This document shows positions 48,050-57,408 of a DNA stretch of 64,000 bases, piece by piece. Under the pieces are notes generated by a model. The model did no database searches. It had not been told where the DNA came from and saw only the letters and a list, made by a program, of their open reading frames with translations. How positions within the stretch are numbered: the stretch's first letter is position 1; every line of letters starts with the position of its first letter. The DNA comes from Streptomyces sp. SW4. Lineage in GTDB: Bacteria > Actinomycetota > Actinomycetes > Streptomycetales > Streptomycetaceae. The position numbers were made by a program, and so were the translations under genes. The stretch covers positions 2,170,001-2,234,000 of the forward strand of contig QKWM01000004.1 in the NCBI GenBank assembly GCA_003248315.1, given 5' to 3'.

Positions 48050-49365
48050 GATCCAGCGGCCCGACCGGGTGCGCACCCACAGCGTCAGCATGCGCACGGT
48101 CATCATCAGCGTCATGGCCGCCCACAGGGCGGTGAGCCCGCCGCCGAACACGGGGACGAGCAGGGCGACCGGGGTGAACACGGCGAGCGTGACCAGCATC
48201 GCCCAGGCGAGATACGGGCCGTCTCCCGCTCCCATCAGCACGCCGTCCAGGACGAAGACGACACCGCAGATCGGCTGGGAGAGCGCCACGATCACCAGGG
48301 CGGGCAGGGCGGTGTCCTTGACCGCGGAATCGCCGGTGAACAGGGGAAGGAAGGCGGGGCGGCTGATCACCACCAGCACCCCAGGACGAACCCGACCGCG
48401 ATTCCCCAGGCGACCATCCGGCGGCAGACGTCACGGGCGCCCTGTGCGTCGCCCGCGCCGAGGTAGCGCCCGATGATGGCCTGGCCGGCGATCGCGATGG
48501 CGTCGAGAGCGAAGGCGAGCAGGCTCCACAGCGACAGGATGATCTGGTGCGCGGCGATGTCGGCGTCCCCGAGCCGGGCGGCGACGGCCGTGGCGATCAT
48601 GAGGATCGCGCGCAGCGAGAGGGTGCGCACCAGGAGGGGCACCCCCGCCTGGGCGGAGGCCCGGATCCCGGCGGCGTCCGGGCGCAGGGAGGCGCCGTGG
48701 CGCCGGGCTCCGCGGACGACCACCACGAGGTAGACCGCGGCCATGCCGCACTGGGCGATGACCGTGCCCCAGGCGGAGCCGGCGATACCCATTCCGGCGC
48801 CGTAGACCAGGGCCACGTTGAGCACGCCGTTGGCGACGAATCCCGCGATGGCCACGTAGAGGGGTGTCCGGGTGTCCTGCAGGCCGCGCAGTACGCCGGT
48901 CGCGGCGAGCACGACGAGCATGGCGGGTATGCCGAGTGTGGAGATCCGCAGATAGGTGGTCGCGTACGGGGCCGCGGTGTCCGAGGCGCCGAAGAGTTCC
49001 ACGAGGGACGGTGCCGTGGGCATCACGACCGCGATGACGGCCGCACCGAGCAGCAGCGCGAGCCAGATGCCGTCCATGCCCTGCCGGATGGCGGCTTGCA
49101 GGTCGCCGGCGCCGACCCGGCGGGCGACCGCTGCCGTGGTGGCGTAGGCGAGGAAGACGAAGACACTGACGGCGGTGGTGAGGAGTGCCGAGGCGACGCC
49201 GAGTCCGGCGAGCTGGGCGGTGCCGAGATGGCCGACGATCGCGCTGTCGGCCATGACGAAGAGGGGCTCGGCGACGAGCGCGCCGAAGGCCGGAACGGCC
49301 AGCGCGATGATCTCTCGGTCGTGCCGGCGGCGGTCGGTCCGGGGGCGCTCGGGGGCCTGTGTCAT
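48029..49365 (-). CDS. MATE-family efflux transporter (DinF-like) (one frameshift)
   Basis: About 445 residues after one base is restored near 48384. The start is ATG 49365 (MTQAPERPRTDRRRHDREII); GTG 49371 is possible. Twelve hydrophobic segments are visible, with IALAVPAFGALVAEPLFVMA and DSAIVGHLGTAQLAGLGVAS in the first pair and RGLQDTRTPLYVAI near helix 5. These are typical of the DinF branch. The substrate, usually a drug or toxin driven by a Na or H gradient, is unknown. The 3' end is followed by 26-bp tandem repeats. Confidence 0.85.
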
Positions 49366-49825
49366 GAGCACCAATCTAATCGTCCACAGGTAAGAGATGC
49401 AAAGGCTTGAGGCCCCTTACTTTCGGGCTCGGGGTGCGTACGCCTGTGCGTGCTCGGCGATGATCTTGAGCCGAGTGGGGAAGTTTTTCTTCTGCACAGC
49501 CGGTGGATGGTGAATCCGCAGGTCAGCGATGGTCTGCGAGGGGTGGGCGAGGGCTTGTTCACAGGCCTGTCCACCGGCTCGTGCACAGGTTTCGCGGAGT
49601 TCTCCACAGCATCTGGGCCGTCGTCCACATGGCCTGTGGATAACCAGATTGGCTGACGGTGCCCGCGGGCCTACCGTGGTGCGGCGCCCGCTCCGACCGT
49701 CGCGCTGCCAAACGGCACAAATGCGACGCGCCACAACCGGAGTTGGGTGTCTTGTTTGTCAGTGCCGTGCCGTAGAAATGAGGGGCACGGCGAGGTCCGC
49801 ACGGCGGACGGGAGGAGGTGGCTCG
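49366..49825. promoter_or_regulatory. dnaB upstream region with a cluster of DnaA boxes
   Basis: 460 non-coding bases. DnaA-box-like 9-mers are TCGTCCACA at 49380, CTGTCCACC at 49567, TTCTCCACA at 49600, TCGTCCACA at 49621 and TGTGGATAA at 49635 (first base of each; the last is a perfect TTATCCACA on the other strand). Four fall within 77 bases. This suggests DnaA control of dnaB or a secondary DnaA-binding site 37 kb from oriC. Confidence 0.65.
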
Positions 49826-51303
49826 GTGAGTATTTCCGAGCCCTTGGACGAGCCGTGGGCCGACAGCGGGCCCAGTGATCGTCTGCCTGCCTCCCGCCGG
49901 CGCGGCGATGGCTCCCGAGGCCGCGACGAGCAGCACGAACGCGGCCGGGACACCGGGATGTGGGACGACGCCGGACCGTCCTTCGAGCGGGTGCCGCCCC
50001 AGGACCTGGAGGCGGAGCAGTCCGTGCTCGGCGGCATGCTCCTCTCCAAGGACGCCATCGCCGACGTCGTGGAGATCCTCAAGGGCCACGACTTCTACAA
50101 GCCGGCCCACGAGACGATCTACCAGGCGATCCTCGACGTCTACGCCAAGGGCGAGCCGGCCGACCCGATCACCATCGCCGCCGAGCTGACCAAGCGCGGC
50201 GAGATCAACAAGGTCGGCGGGGCCTCCTATCTGCACGCGCTCGTCCAGACCGTGCCGACGGCGGCCAACGCGGCGTACTACGCGGAGATCGTGCACGAGC
50301 GCGCCGTGCTGCGCCGCCTGGTCGAGGCGGGCACGCGCATCACCCAGATGGGATACGCGGCCGACGACGACGTCGACGAGATCGTCAACCGCGCCCAGGC
50401 CGAGATCTACGCGGTCACCGAGCAGCGCACCAGCGAGGACTACCTGCCGCTCGGCGACATCATGGAGGGCGCGCTCGACGAGATCGAGGCGATCGGGTCC
50501 CGCAGCGGTGAGATGACCGGAGTGCCCACGGGCTTCACGGACTTCGACTCGCTGACCAACGGCCTGCACCCCGGGCAGATGATCGTCATCGCCGCGCGTC
50601 CCGCGATGGGCAAGTCGACGCTGGCCCTGGACTTCGCCCGGGCGGCCTCGATCAAGAACAACCTCCCAGCGTCATCTTCTCGCTGGAAATGGGGCGCAAC
50701 GAGATCGCTATGCGCCTGCTGTCCGCGGAGGCACGGGTCGCCCTGCACCACATGCGGTCCGGCACCATGACGGACGACGACTGGACCCGGCTGGCCCGGC
50801 GCATGCCCGACGTCTCGGCCGCCCCGCTCTACATCGACGACTCACCGAACCTGTCGATGATGGAGATCCGCGCCAAGTGCCGGCGGCTGAAGCAGCGCAA
50901 CGACCTGAAGCTGGTGGTCATCGACTACCTCCAGCTGATGCAGTCCGGCGGCTCGAAGCGGGCCGAGAGCCGGCAGCAGGAGGTCTCGGACATGTCCCGG
51001 AACCTCAAGCTGCTGGCCAAGGAGCTGGAGATCCCGGTCATCGCGCTCTCCCAGCTGAACCGCGGCCCGGAACAGCGCACGGACAAGAAGCCGATGGTCT
51101 CCGACCTGCGTGAGTCGGGCTCCATCGAGCAGGACGCCGACATGGTCATCCTCCTGCACCGCGAGGACGCCTACGAGAAGGAGTCCCCGCGCGCGGGCGA
51201 GGCCGACCTGATCGTCGCCAAGCACCGAAACGGCCCCACGGCGACGATCACCGTCGCCTTCCAGGGCCACTACTCCCGCTTCGTGGACATGGCGCAGACC
51301 TGA
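49826..51303 (+). CDS. dnaB: Replicative DNA helicase DnaB (one frameshift)
   Basis: About 492 residues. The start is GTG 49826 behind GGAGGAGGTG. The N-terminal ~60 residues are a charged extension. The N-terminal domain follows (VPPQDLEAEQSVLGGMLLSK). The RecA-like motor has Walker A ARPAMGKSTLA, Walker B LVVIDYLQLM, and SDLRESGSIEQDADMV. One C is missing near 50668; repair joins NNLP to SVIFSLEMGRNE. No intein is present at the P-loop. It is the hexameric fork helicase loaded by DnaA at oriC. Confidence 0.96.
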
Positions 51304-51359
51304 TCCACGCCCCCGGAAATGGACTCGACGCGGAGGGGCCAGGCCGGTGGACTGGGGGG

Positions 51360-52747
51360 ATGACGACACCTCAGGAAGAGTTGCTTCCCGCCACTCGGCG
51401 TGCGTTGCTGCACCGGATCGCCGTCGCTCAGGCCGAGGGGCGGGCGCCGTCGCTGGTCGCGGCGGTGGTGCGGGGCGGGCGGGCCGTCTGGCACGGGGCG
51501 CGTGCGTCGGTGGACGGCCCCGGCCCGGACGAGAACGTGCAGTACCGGATCGGCTCGATCACCAAGACCTTCACCGCCGTCCTCGTGCTGCGGCTGCGCG
51601 ACGAGGGACTGCTCGACCTCGGGGATCCACTGGAGCGGCACCTGCCGGGCACCGGCGCCGGTGAGGCCACCATCGCGCAACTGCTCGCCCACACGGGCGG
51701 ACTGGCCGCCGAGTCGCCCGCGCCGTGGTGGGAGCGGACCCCGGCTCCCTGCGCCCGGAGATCGGCGACGTGCTGGGTGAGCAGCCCTTCCGCCATCCGG
51801 TGGGCCGCAGGCACCACTACTCCAACCCCGGCTACACCCTGCTCGGTGAGCTGGTCGAGAAGCTGCGTGGCGCCCCCTGGGAAGACGTGCTGCGGCAGGA
51901 GGTGCTGGAGCCGCTGGGCCTGCACCGTACGAGCGGGCGGCCGCGGGCTCCGCACGCCGACGGCTGGGCGGTCCATCCGTGGGCCGATGTGCTGCTGGCC
52001 GAACCGGCCGAGGACCTCGGGAGGATGGCTCCGGCCGGTCAGCTCTGGTCGACCACCGGTGACCTGGCGCGGTTCGCCGCCTTCCTGACGCACGGCGACG
52101 AAAAGGTGCTGAGCCCGCGGACGGTCCGGGAGATGCGGGCGCCCGCGGCACCGGCCGAGGCAGCGGACGTCGCGGACGGGGTGACATACGGGCTCGGACT
52201 GCAGATCCAGCACCGGCACGGCCGGCTCCTCGTGGGCCACTCCGGCTCCCTGCCGGGTTTCCTGGCGAACCTCACCATCAGCGCCGAGGACGACGTGGCG
52301 GCGGTGGTGCTGGCCAACTGCACGTCGGGTCCGCTCCTCGCCACCGTCGGCGCCGACCTCGTCCGTATCGTCGCCGAGGCCGAGCCCCGCATCCCCGCGC
52401 CATGGCGTCCGCTCCCCGAGGCCGACGCCTCCCTGCTGGAACTGGCGGGGCCCTGGTACTGGGGGACCCAGAGTTTCGCCCTGCGGCTCACGGCGGACGG
52501 AGGTGTCTCGCTGGAGCCCCTGTCCGGCGTCGGACGCCGGTCACGGTTCCGGGCCAACGGGGACGGCACCTGGACCGGGCTGGAGGGCTACTACGCGGGA
52601 GAGCTGCTGCGTGCCGTGCGGCGCCCGGACGGGACCGTGAGCCACCTCGATCTCGGCTCCTTCGTCTTCACCCGCCGGCCCTACGACGAGAAGGCTCCCG
52701 TGCCGGGCGGGGTGGACCCGCAGGGCTGGCGGGGAAGCGGCCGGTAA
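51360..52747 (+). CDS. Serine hydrolase, class C beta-lactamase fold (one frameshift)
   Basis: About 462 residues after one C is restored near 51743. The start is ATG 51360. The serine motif is GSITKTF (S-x-x-K), the tyrosine motif YSNPGY (Y-x-N), and HSGSLPG stands for the KTG-like motif. No signal peptide is evident, which points to a cytoplasmic esterase or peptidase rather than a secreted beta-lactamase. A C-terminal beta domain of about 120 residues follows the catalytic part. It is 56 bases after dnaB. Confidence 0.82.
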
Positions 52748-52817
52748 GGGGCCTGGCAGGGAAGGGGCCGGTAACGGGCCTGACGGGGTAGCGGCCGGTA
52801 AGGGGCCCGGCCGTCTG
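52737..52817. repeat. 27-bp tandem repeat at the 3' end of the serine hydrolase gene
   Basis: Three imperfect copies of a unit carrying GGCCGGTAA (at 52739, 52766 and 52793) begin with the gene's own last codons and stop. Confidence 0.85.
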
Positions 52818-52875
52818 CCGTCCCCGCGGGACCCGGCCACAGGGGGACTCCGGTGCGCCTGCGTCAGGTGCCGTT

Positions 52876-52911
52876 CCGTGGGCCCTGTTTCACGTGAAAC
52901 AGGGCCCACGG
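52876..52911. repeat. 36-bp perfect palindrome with parS site 11 at its centre
   Basis: Perfect symmetry of 18 bases each side of the CAC|GTG centre. It lies between the convergent hydrolase and acetyltransferase genes, so it may also terminate transcription. Confidence 0.93.
52887..52900. other. parS site 11
   Basis: Perfect GTTTCACGTGAAAC. Confidence 0.93.
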
Positions 52912-52913
52912 CG

Positions 52914-53366
52914 TCACAGCGGGAGCTTGAAGCCCACGTGCGAGGGCGTGAAGCCCAGCCGCTCGTAGAAGCGGCGTGCGTCGCTGCGTATGGCATCGGA
53001 GGTCAGCTGCACCAGCCGGCAACCCTGACGACGGGATTCGGCGATCGCCCACTCGATGAGCCGGGTGCCCAGACCGCTGCCGCGCTCATCGGCGTGGATG
53101 CGGACGCCTTCGATGATCGACCTCGTGGCACCGCGCCGGGAGAGTCCGGGAATGATCGTCAGCTGGAGCGTGCCGATGACCCGGCCCTCTCGCACGGCGA
53201 CCACCTGATGCTGGTTGGGATCGGCGCTGAGCCGCTCGAACGCCGCCAGGTACGGAGCCAGGTCGTCGGGCGACTCGCGCTGCGCGCCCAGAGGGTCGTC
53301 GGCGAGCATCGCGACGATCGCGGGCACATCGTCCTCGGCGGCGGGCCGTATCTCAAGATCTCCCAT
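52914..53366 (-). CDS. GNAT family N-acetyltransferase
   Basis: 150 residues from ATG 53366 (MGDLEIRPAAEDDVPAIVAM). The acetyl-CoA loop is ERGSGLGTRLIEWAI (R-G-x-G-x-G/A-like) and the C-terminal RRFYERLGFTPSHVGF is typical. The stop lies 3 bases from the parS palindrome. The acceptor is unknown. The frame is intact. Confidence 0.9.
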   Translation of the reverse strand: MGDLEIRPAAEDDVPAIVAMLADDPLGAQRESPDDLAPYLAAFERLSADPNQHQVVAVREGRVIGTLQLTIIPGLSRRGATRSIIEGVRIHADERGSGLGTRLIEWAIAESRRQGCRLVQLTSDAIRSDARRFYERLGFTPSHVGFKLPL

Positions 53367-53415
53367 GGCCGCACCCTACGCAGGTCCGGCCGGGTTCAGG
53401 CACCCTGTCGAGGCT

Positions 53416-53880
53416 CTAGGCCGCGATCGGGGTCTTCAGCGTTTCCACGGCCCGTACCAGCGGCGCCAGCTCGGGGTTCTTCGCGGCCTCGTCGAGCGCC
53501 TCGCGCAGCGCGGCGTCGTTGGTGGGCCGGGCCTCCTCCAGGAGCTTCAGGCCGGCCTCGGTGACGTTGGTGTAGATGCCCCGACGGTCGGTGGGGCACA
53601 GGTAGCGCTCCAGCAGGCCCCGGTCCTCCAGCCGGGTGACCAGCCGCGTGGTGGCGCTCTGGCTGAGGACCACCGCATCGGCGACCTGCTTCATCTGCAG
53701 ATGGCCTCCGTCGCCGTCGTGCTGCCGGCTGAGCACGTCGAGCAGGGAGTACTCGCGCACACTCAGGCCGTGCCCGCTCTGCAGGGCGCGTTCGATGTGC
53801 GCCTCGATCTTTCCGTGCAGCAGAGAGAGGGCGCACCAGCCCTGGGCGAGGGCGGTGAGCGCGGGGTCCGTTGCTGTCAT
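53416..53880 (-). CDS. MarR family transcriptional regulator
   Basis: 154 residues from ATG 53880 (MTATDPALTALAQGWCALSL). Winged-helix features are HGLSVREYSLLDVLSRQ, MKQVADAVVLSQSATTRLVT and the wing DRRGIYTNVTEAG. It is divergently transcribed from an MFS exporter, so it probably represses that gene and itself from the shared 143-base gap. The ligand is unknown; one cysteine (LCPTDRR) lies just before the wing. Confidence 0.92.
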   Translation of the reverse strand: MTATDPALTALAQGWCALSLLHGKIEAHIERALQSGHGLSVREYSLLDVLSRQHDGDGGHLQMKQVADAVVLSQSATTRLVTRLEDRGLLERYLCPTDRRGIYTNVTEAGLKLLEEARPTNDAALREALDEAAKNPELAPLVRAVETLKTPIAA

Positions 53881-54023
53881 GGGCGTTTTCCTCCGTCCCG
53901 GAGAGGCTGACACCAGAGTAGACCAGGCCCGCAATAGCCTGCGCTTGCAAGTATCCCGCGTCTGCAACTATTGTGGACGCACGCAAAGCGCTCCTGCAAT
54001 GTTTTGGGAAGGTGTACCCCCTC
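53881..54023. promoter_or_regulatory. MarR / MFS shared promoter region
   Basis: Contains CTTGCAAG (53944-53951), a perfect 8-bp palindrome, flanked by CAATAG (53932-53937) and CTATTG (53968-53973) inverted arms. These are candidate MarR-binding elements. Confidence 0.5.
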
Positions 54024-55232
54024 ATGCCTCTCGCGCTTCTGGCCCTCGCGATCGGGGCCTTCGGGATCGGAACGACCGAGTTCGTGATCATGGGCTTGCT
54101 GCCCGAGGTCGCGAGCGACTACGGGGTCTCCATCCCCACCGCCGGTCTCCTGGTGACCGGCTACGCCCTCGGCGTGGTGCTCGGCGCCCCGCTGATGACC
54201 GTGCTGGGCACCAAGGTGTCCCGCAAGCGGATGCTGATGCTGCTGATGGGTCTGTTCATCGCCGGCAACCTGCTCTCCGCCCTGGCCCCCGCGTTCTCGG
54301 TCATGCTGGCCGGCCGGGTGATCGCCTCACTCGCCCACGGCGCCTTCTTCGGCATCGGCTCGGTCGTCGCGGCCGACCTGGTCGCCCCGGACAAGCGGGC
54401 CGGCGCCATCGCGATGATGTTCACCGGCCTGACCGTCGCCAACGTCGTCGGCGTCCCGCTGGGCACCCTTGTCGGGCAGTCCGTCGGCTGGCGCGTCACC
54501 TTCGGGATCGTCGCCGCGCTCGGCGTGATCGGCCTGGCCGGCATCGCGCGGCTGGTGCCCGACATGCCGAAGCCGGAGGGCGTGCGGCTGGGCCATGAAC
54601 TGGCCGCGTTCAAGAACGTCCAGGTCCTGCTCGCCATGGCGATGACCGTCCTGGGCTTCGGCGGCGTCTTCGCGGCCATCACCTACATCGCGCCCATGAT
54701 GACCCACGCCGCGGGCTACGCCGACGGCTCCGTCACCTGGCTGCTGGTCCTCTTCGGACTCGGCATGGTCGGCGGCAACCTCGTCGGCGGGCGGTTCGCC
54801 GACCGGGCACTGATGCCCATGCTGTACGTCTCCCTGGGCGCCCTGGCCGTCGTGCTGGCGCTGTTCACGCTCACCGCGCACAACAAGTTCGCGGCGGCCG
54901 TGACCATCGCGCTGATCGGGGCCCTGGGCTTCGCCACCGTCCCGCCGCTGCAGAAGCGCGTCCTCGACCAGGCGCACGGCGCCCCGACCCTGGCCTCGGC
55001 CGTGAACATCGGCGCCTTCAACCTCGGCAACGCGCTGGCCGCCTGGCTCGGAGGCCTCGTCATCGCCGCCGGGTTCGGCTACACCGCCCCCAACTGGGTC
55101 GGCGCCGCCCTGGCCGCGGCCGCCCTGGTCCTCGCCGTTCTCTCGGCGGCGCTGGAGCGGCGCGGCAACGCCTCCGGCACCGTGGTCGCCGCCTCGGTCC
55201 CCGGCGAGCAGCGAACCCCCGTCCACCAGTGA
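54024..55232 (+). CDS. MFS drug exporter (DHA1/AraJ-like)
   Basis: 402 residues from ATG 54024 (MPLALLALAIGAFGIGTTEF). Twelve membrane segments are visible. Motif A-like GTKVSRKRMLML lies between helices 2 and 3, and IASLAHGAFFGIGSVVAADL is helix 4. It matches Bcr/CflA-like and AraJ-like exporters. Divergent from MarR, as expected for an inducible efflux pair. The frame is intact. A heme-binding-like gene follows at 57 bases. Confidence 0.9.
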   Translation: MPLALLALAIGAFGIGTTEFVIMGLLPEVASDYGVSIPTAGLLVTGYALGVVLGAPLMTVLGTKVSRKRMLMLLMGLFIAGNLLSALAPAFSVMLAGRVIASLAHGAFFGIGSVVAADLVAPDKRAGAIAMMFTGLTVANVVGVPLGTLVGQSVGWRVTFGIVAALGVIGLAGIARLVPDMPKPEGVRLGHELAAFKNVQVLLAMAMTVLGFGGVFAAITYIAPMMTHAAGYADGSVTWLLVLFGLGMVGGNLVGGRFADRALMPMLYVSLGALAVVLALFTLTAHNKFAAAVTIALIGALGFATVPPLQKRVLDQAHGAPTLASAVNIGAFNLGNALAAWLGGLVIAAGFGYTAPNWVGAALAAAALVLAVLSAALERRGNASGTVVAASVPGEQRTPVHQ

Positions 55233-55288
55233 GCCCGGGCCGGTCCACCCAGGATCCCGGCCCCGTCCACCACCAAGGAGCACCACCG

Positions 55289-55723
55289 ATGAGCACCACC
55301 CCCACGATCGCCGCCGCCACCAGGCCGCTGACCACGCAGGACGCCGACGCCCTCGTCACCGCGGCCCACCGAGCCGCCGAGGCCGCCGGGGTGACGGTCA
55401 GCGTCACCGTCCTCGACGCCGGCGGCCACCTGCTGGCCTTCCGGCGCGACGACCGTGCCGTGCTGATCTCCGGGGAGACCAGCACCCGCAAGGCCTACAC
55501 GGCACTCCAGCTGAACACCGCGACCGCCGACCTCGTCGACGCCGTCCAGCCCGGCGGTCCCTTCCACACCCTGCCCACCGCCCTGGACCGGCCGCTGCTG
55601 TTCATCGCGGGCGGCGTGCCGATCCACCGTGACGGCCGTCTGGTCGGTGCGATCGGCGTCGGCGGCGGGGCTCCCGAACAGGACCATGCCTTCGCGACGG
55701 AAGCCCTGGCCACACTCGCCTGA
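55289..55723 (+). CDS. GlcG/HbpS-type heme-degrading or heme-binding protein (DUF336)
   Basis: 144 residues from ATG 55289 behind AAGGAG. The blocks VTVSVTVLDAGGHLLAFRRD and GGVPIHRDGRLVGAIGVGGG mark the GlcG/HbpS fold. There is no signal peptide, so it should be cytoplasmic, unlike secreted HbpS. It is likely co-transcribed with the upstream exporter. The ligand and function are not certain. Confidence 0.85.
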   Translation: MSTTPTIAAATRPLTTQDADALVTAAHRAAEAAGVTVSVTVLDAGGHLLAFRRDDRAVLISGETSTRKAYTALQLNTATADLVDAVQPGGPFHTLPTALDRPLLFIAGGVPIHRDGRLVGAIGVGGGAPEQDHAFATEALATLA

Positions 55724-55889
55724 TCCGTCGCTTCCGCCCACGGGCCCGGCCCCATCGGCCGGGCCCGCTCCTGTGCCTTCGCCGGCCCGGCCGACCGGAA
55801 CCTGGCACCCGGCAGACGCCACCCCGCACCCGCCACCCGGCATCCGGCAGTCGGCACCCGGCGGCCGGGCGGCCCGTCGTCCGGCGCGG
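55724..55889. other. Convergent gap with imperfect CACCCGGC repeats
   Basis: Degenerate (C)ACCCGGCA units at 55803-55865. No gene or clear terminator. Confidence 0.35.
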
Positions 55890-56755
55890 TCAGCCGGCTG
55901 CCACCGTCAGCGGGGCGAACCGCCGCCGCCAGTCGCCCGGCAGCTCCGTGATGCCGTAGGTCATGACGGCGTTGAAGGCGACGGACGTCAGGCCGCGCGC
56001 CTTGACCCAGTCGAGCAGTTCCTCGTGCCGCACGTCGATGTCCGTGCGCAGCGGGCGATCGGTGCGGGCGGCGAGGGATGTGATCAGGGCTTTGGCGGTC
56101 TCGGTGTCCCGGGCGATCAGGGGGCCCACCACGTGGGTGTCCATGTTGGGCCAGGCCGCCGCGTAGCCGATCAGCCGGCCGTTCTCCTCCGCCACGTGCA
56201 GCTGGTCGGCGAAGGCGGGCAGCCGGGTGACGATGTGTGTGCGGTCGACCCCGAAGACCTCCTCGTCGAGCCGGAGGATGGCGGTGATGTCCTCGGCGGT
56301 GGCAGGCCGTGTGCCGGCCGACGGCCCGGAGCCCTCCGGAGTGAAGCGCCCCCGCACCATCTCCGCCCGCCCGGTGACCTTGAAGCCGATCTCCTCGTAG
56401 AGCGGGCGGCCGCTCGGGGTCGCGTGCAGGGTGAGAGGGGTGGGGCCCATCGTCGCCGTCACATGGCTCATCAGCCGGCGCCCGACCCCCTGCCGGGCGT
56501 GACGTTCGGCGACGAGCACCATGCCGATGGCCGCGAGACCGGGGTTGTCCTGGGGCCGTACTCCGTGACAGCGCAGGCGCAGACGAGCCCGCCGTCGGGG
56601 TCATCGATCCCGTACGCCTTCCCGGCCGTGAGGAGGAGGCTCCATTTGTGCTCTTCGCGGGGCCATCCCCGGTCCTCGGACAGGTCGGCGCAGGCGGTGA
56701 GATCGCGCAGCGTCAGGCGGCGGATCGGCAGAGTGGCAAGGGAAGGAGTCGGCAC
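55890..56755 (-). CDS. GNAT acetyltransferase with two domains (one frameshift)
   Basis: About 288 residues after one base is restored near 56556. The start is GTG 56755 or ATG 56827. The N-terminal GNAT domain has AAIGMVLVAERHARQGVGRR (R-x-G-x-G/R loop). A second acetyltransferase-like domain (about residues 170-285) starts ITAILRLDEEVFGVDRTHIV. The two-domain form is common in actinobacterial GNATs. The substrate is unknown. Confidence 0.75.
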
Positions 56756-56866
56756 GCAGGTCAGGCTGGCCGACGGCGGGCCTGCGCGTCCACCTGTTTC
56801 GCTGGAGAGACGCGAGCTTTTGGCCATGTCGTGTCCGGATGCACAACGCCTGGTCACCCGCGCGAC

Positions 56867-56880
56867 GTTTCACGTGAAAC
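56867..56880. other. parS site 12, overlapping a stop codon
   Basis: Perfect GTTTCACGTGAAAC; on the minus strand it supplies the last codons TTC ACG and the TGA stop of the NUDIX gene. Confidence 0.93.
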
Positions 56881-57367
56881 GGTGCTCATCCCAGGTCGGG
56901 GCGTGCATGGCACGCACCCCCTCGATGTTGCCGTCCAGGTAGTGACGCAGCGACAGCGGGACGAGGTGGACGGAGGCGATACCGACCCGGGTGAAGGGAA
57001 CCCGGACGATCTCGTACTCCCCGGAGGGTTCCTCGACCTCGGGGCCGTGCCGCAGGCCGGGGTCCATGGACTCGAGACGGCAGACGAAGAAGTGCTGCAC
57101 CTTCACACCGGTCGCGCCGCCGTCCTCGCCGATGTGCTCCACGGTGTCGACGAAGCAGGGGACCACGTCGGTGATCTTGGCGCCCAGTTCCTCGTACACC
57201 TCGCGGTGCAGGGCGTCGACGACGGTCGTGTCTTCCGGCTCGACCCCGCCACCGGGAGTGACCCAGTAGGGGTCCACACCGGGCTTGGTGCGCTTGATCA
57301 GGATCAGGTCGTCACCGTCCAGGAGAACGGCGCGGGCGGTGCGCTTGACCACGGGTCGGACGGTCAT
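56870..57367 (-). CDS. NUDIX hydrolase
   Basis: 165 residues from ATG 57367 (MTVRPVVKRTARAVLLDGDD). The Nudix box is GGGVEPEDTTVVDALHREVY followed by EELGAKI, with the two metal-binding glutamates of EELG. It hydrolyses a nucleoside diphosphate linked to X; the specific substrate is unknown. The stop codon lies within a parS site. An imperfect parS (GTTCCACGTGAAAC, 57389-57402) sits just upstream of the start. Confidence 0.92.
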   Translation of the reverse strand: MTVRPVVKRTARAVLLDGDDLILIKRTKPGVDPYWVTPGGGVEPEDTTVVDALHREVYEELGAKITDVVPCFVDTVEHIGEDGGATGVKVQHFFVCRLESMDPGLRHGPEVEEPSGEYEIVRVPFTRVGIASVHLVPLSLRHYLDGNIEGVRAMHAPTWDEHRFT

Positions 57368-57388
57368 GGGAGAAATGTGGCCCGGCTG

Positions 57389-57402
57389 GTTCCACGTGAA
57401 AC
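57389..57402. other. parS-like site with one mismatch
   Basis: GTTCCACGTGAAAC, one base off consensus. It may be a weak or decayed ParB site. Confidence 0.6.
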
Positions 57403-57408
57403 ATGGCC

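Noticed and set aside
46526..51303. Programmed ribosomal frameshifting in ssb and dnaB
   Set aside because: There is no slippery heptamer with a downstream structure, and identical single-base losses occur in dozens of unrelated genes. Sequencing error explains all.
51360..52747. Secreted beta-lactamase giving antibiotic resistance
   Set aside because: There is no signal peptide, and the third motif is HSG rather than KTG. It fits the broad serine esterase/peptidase family better.
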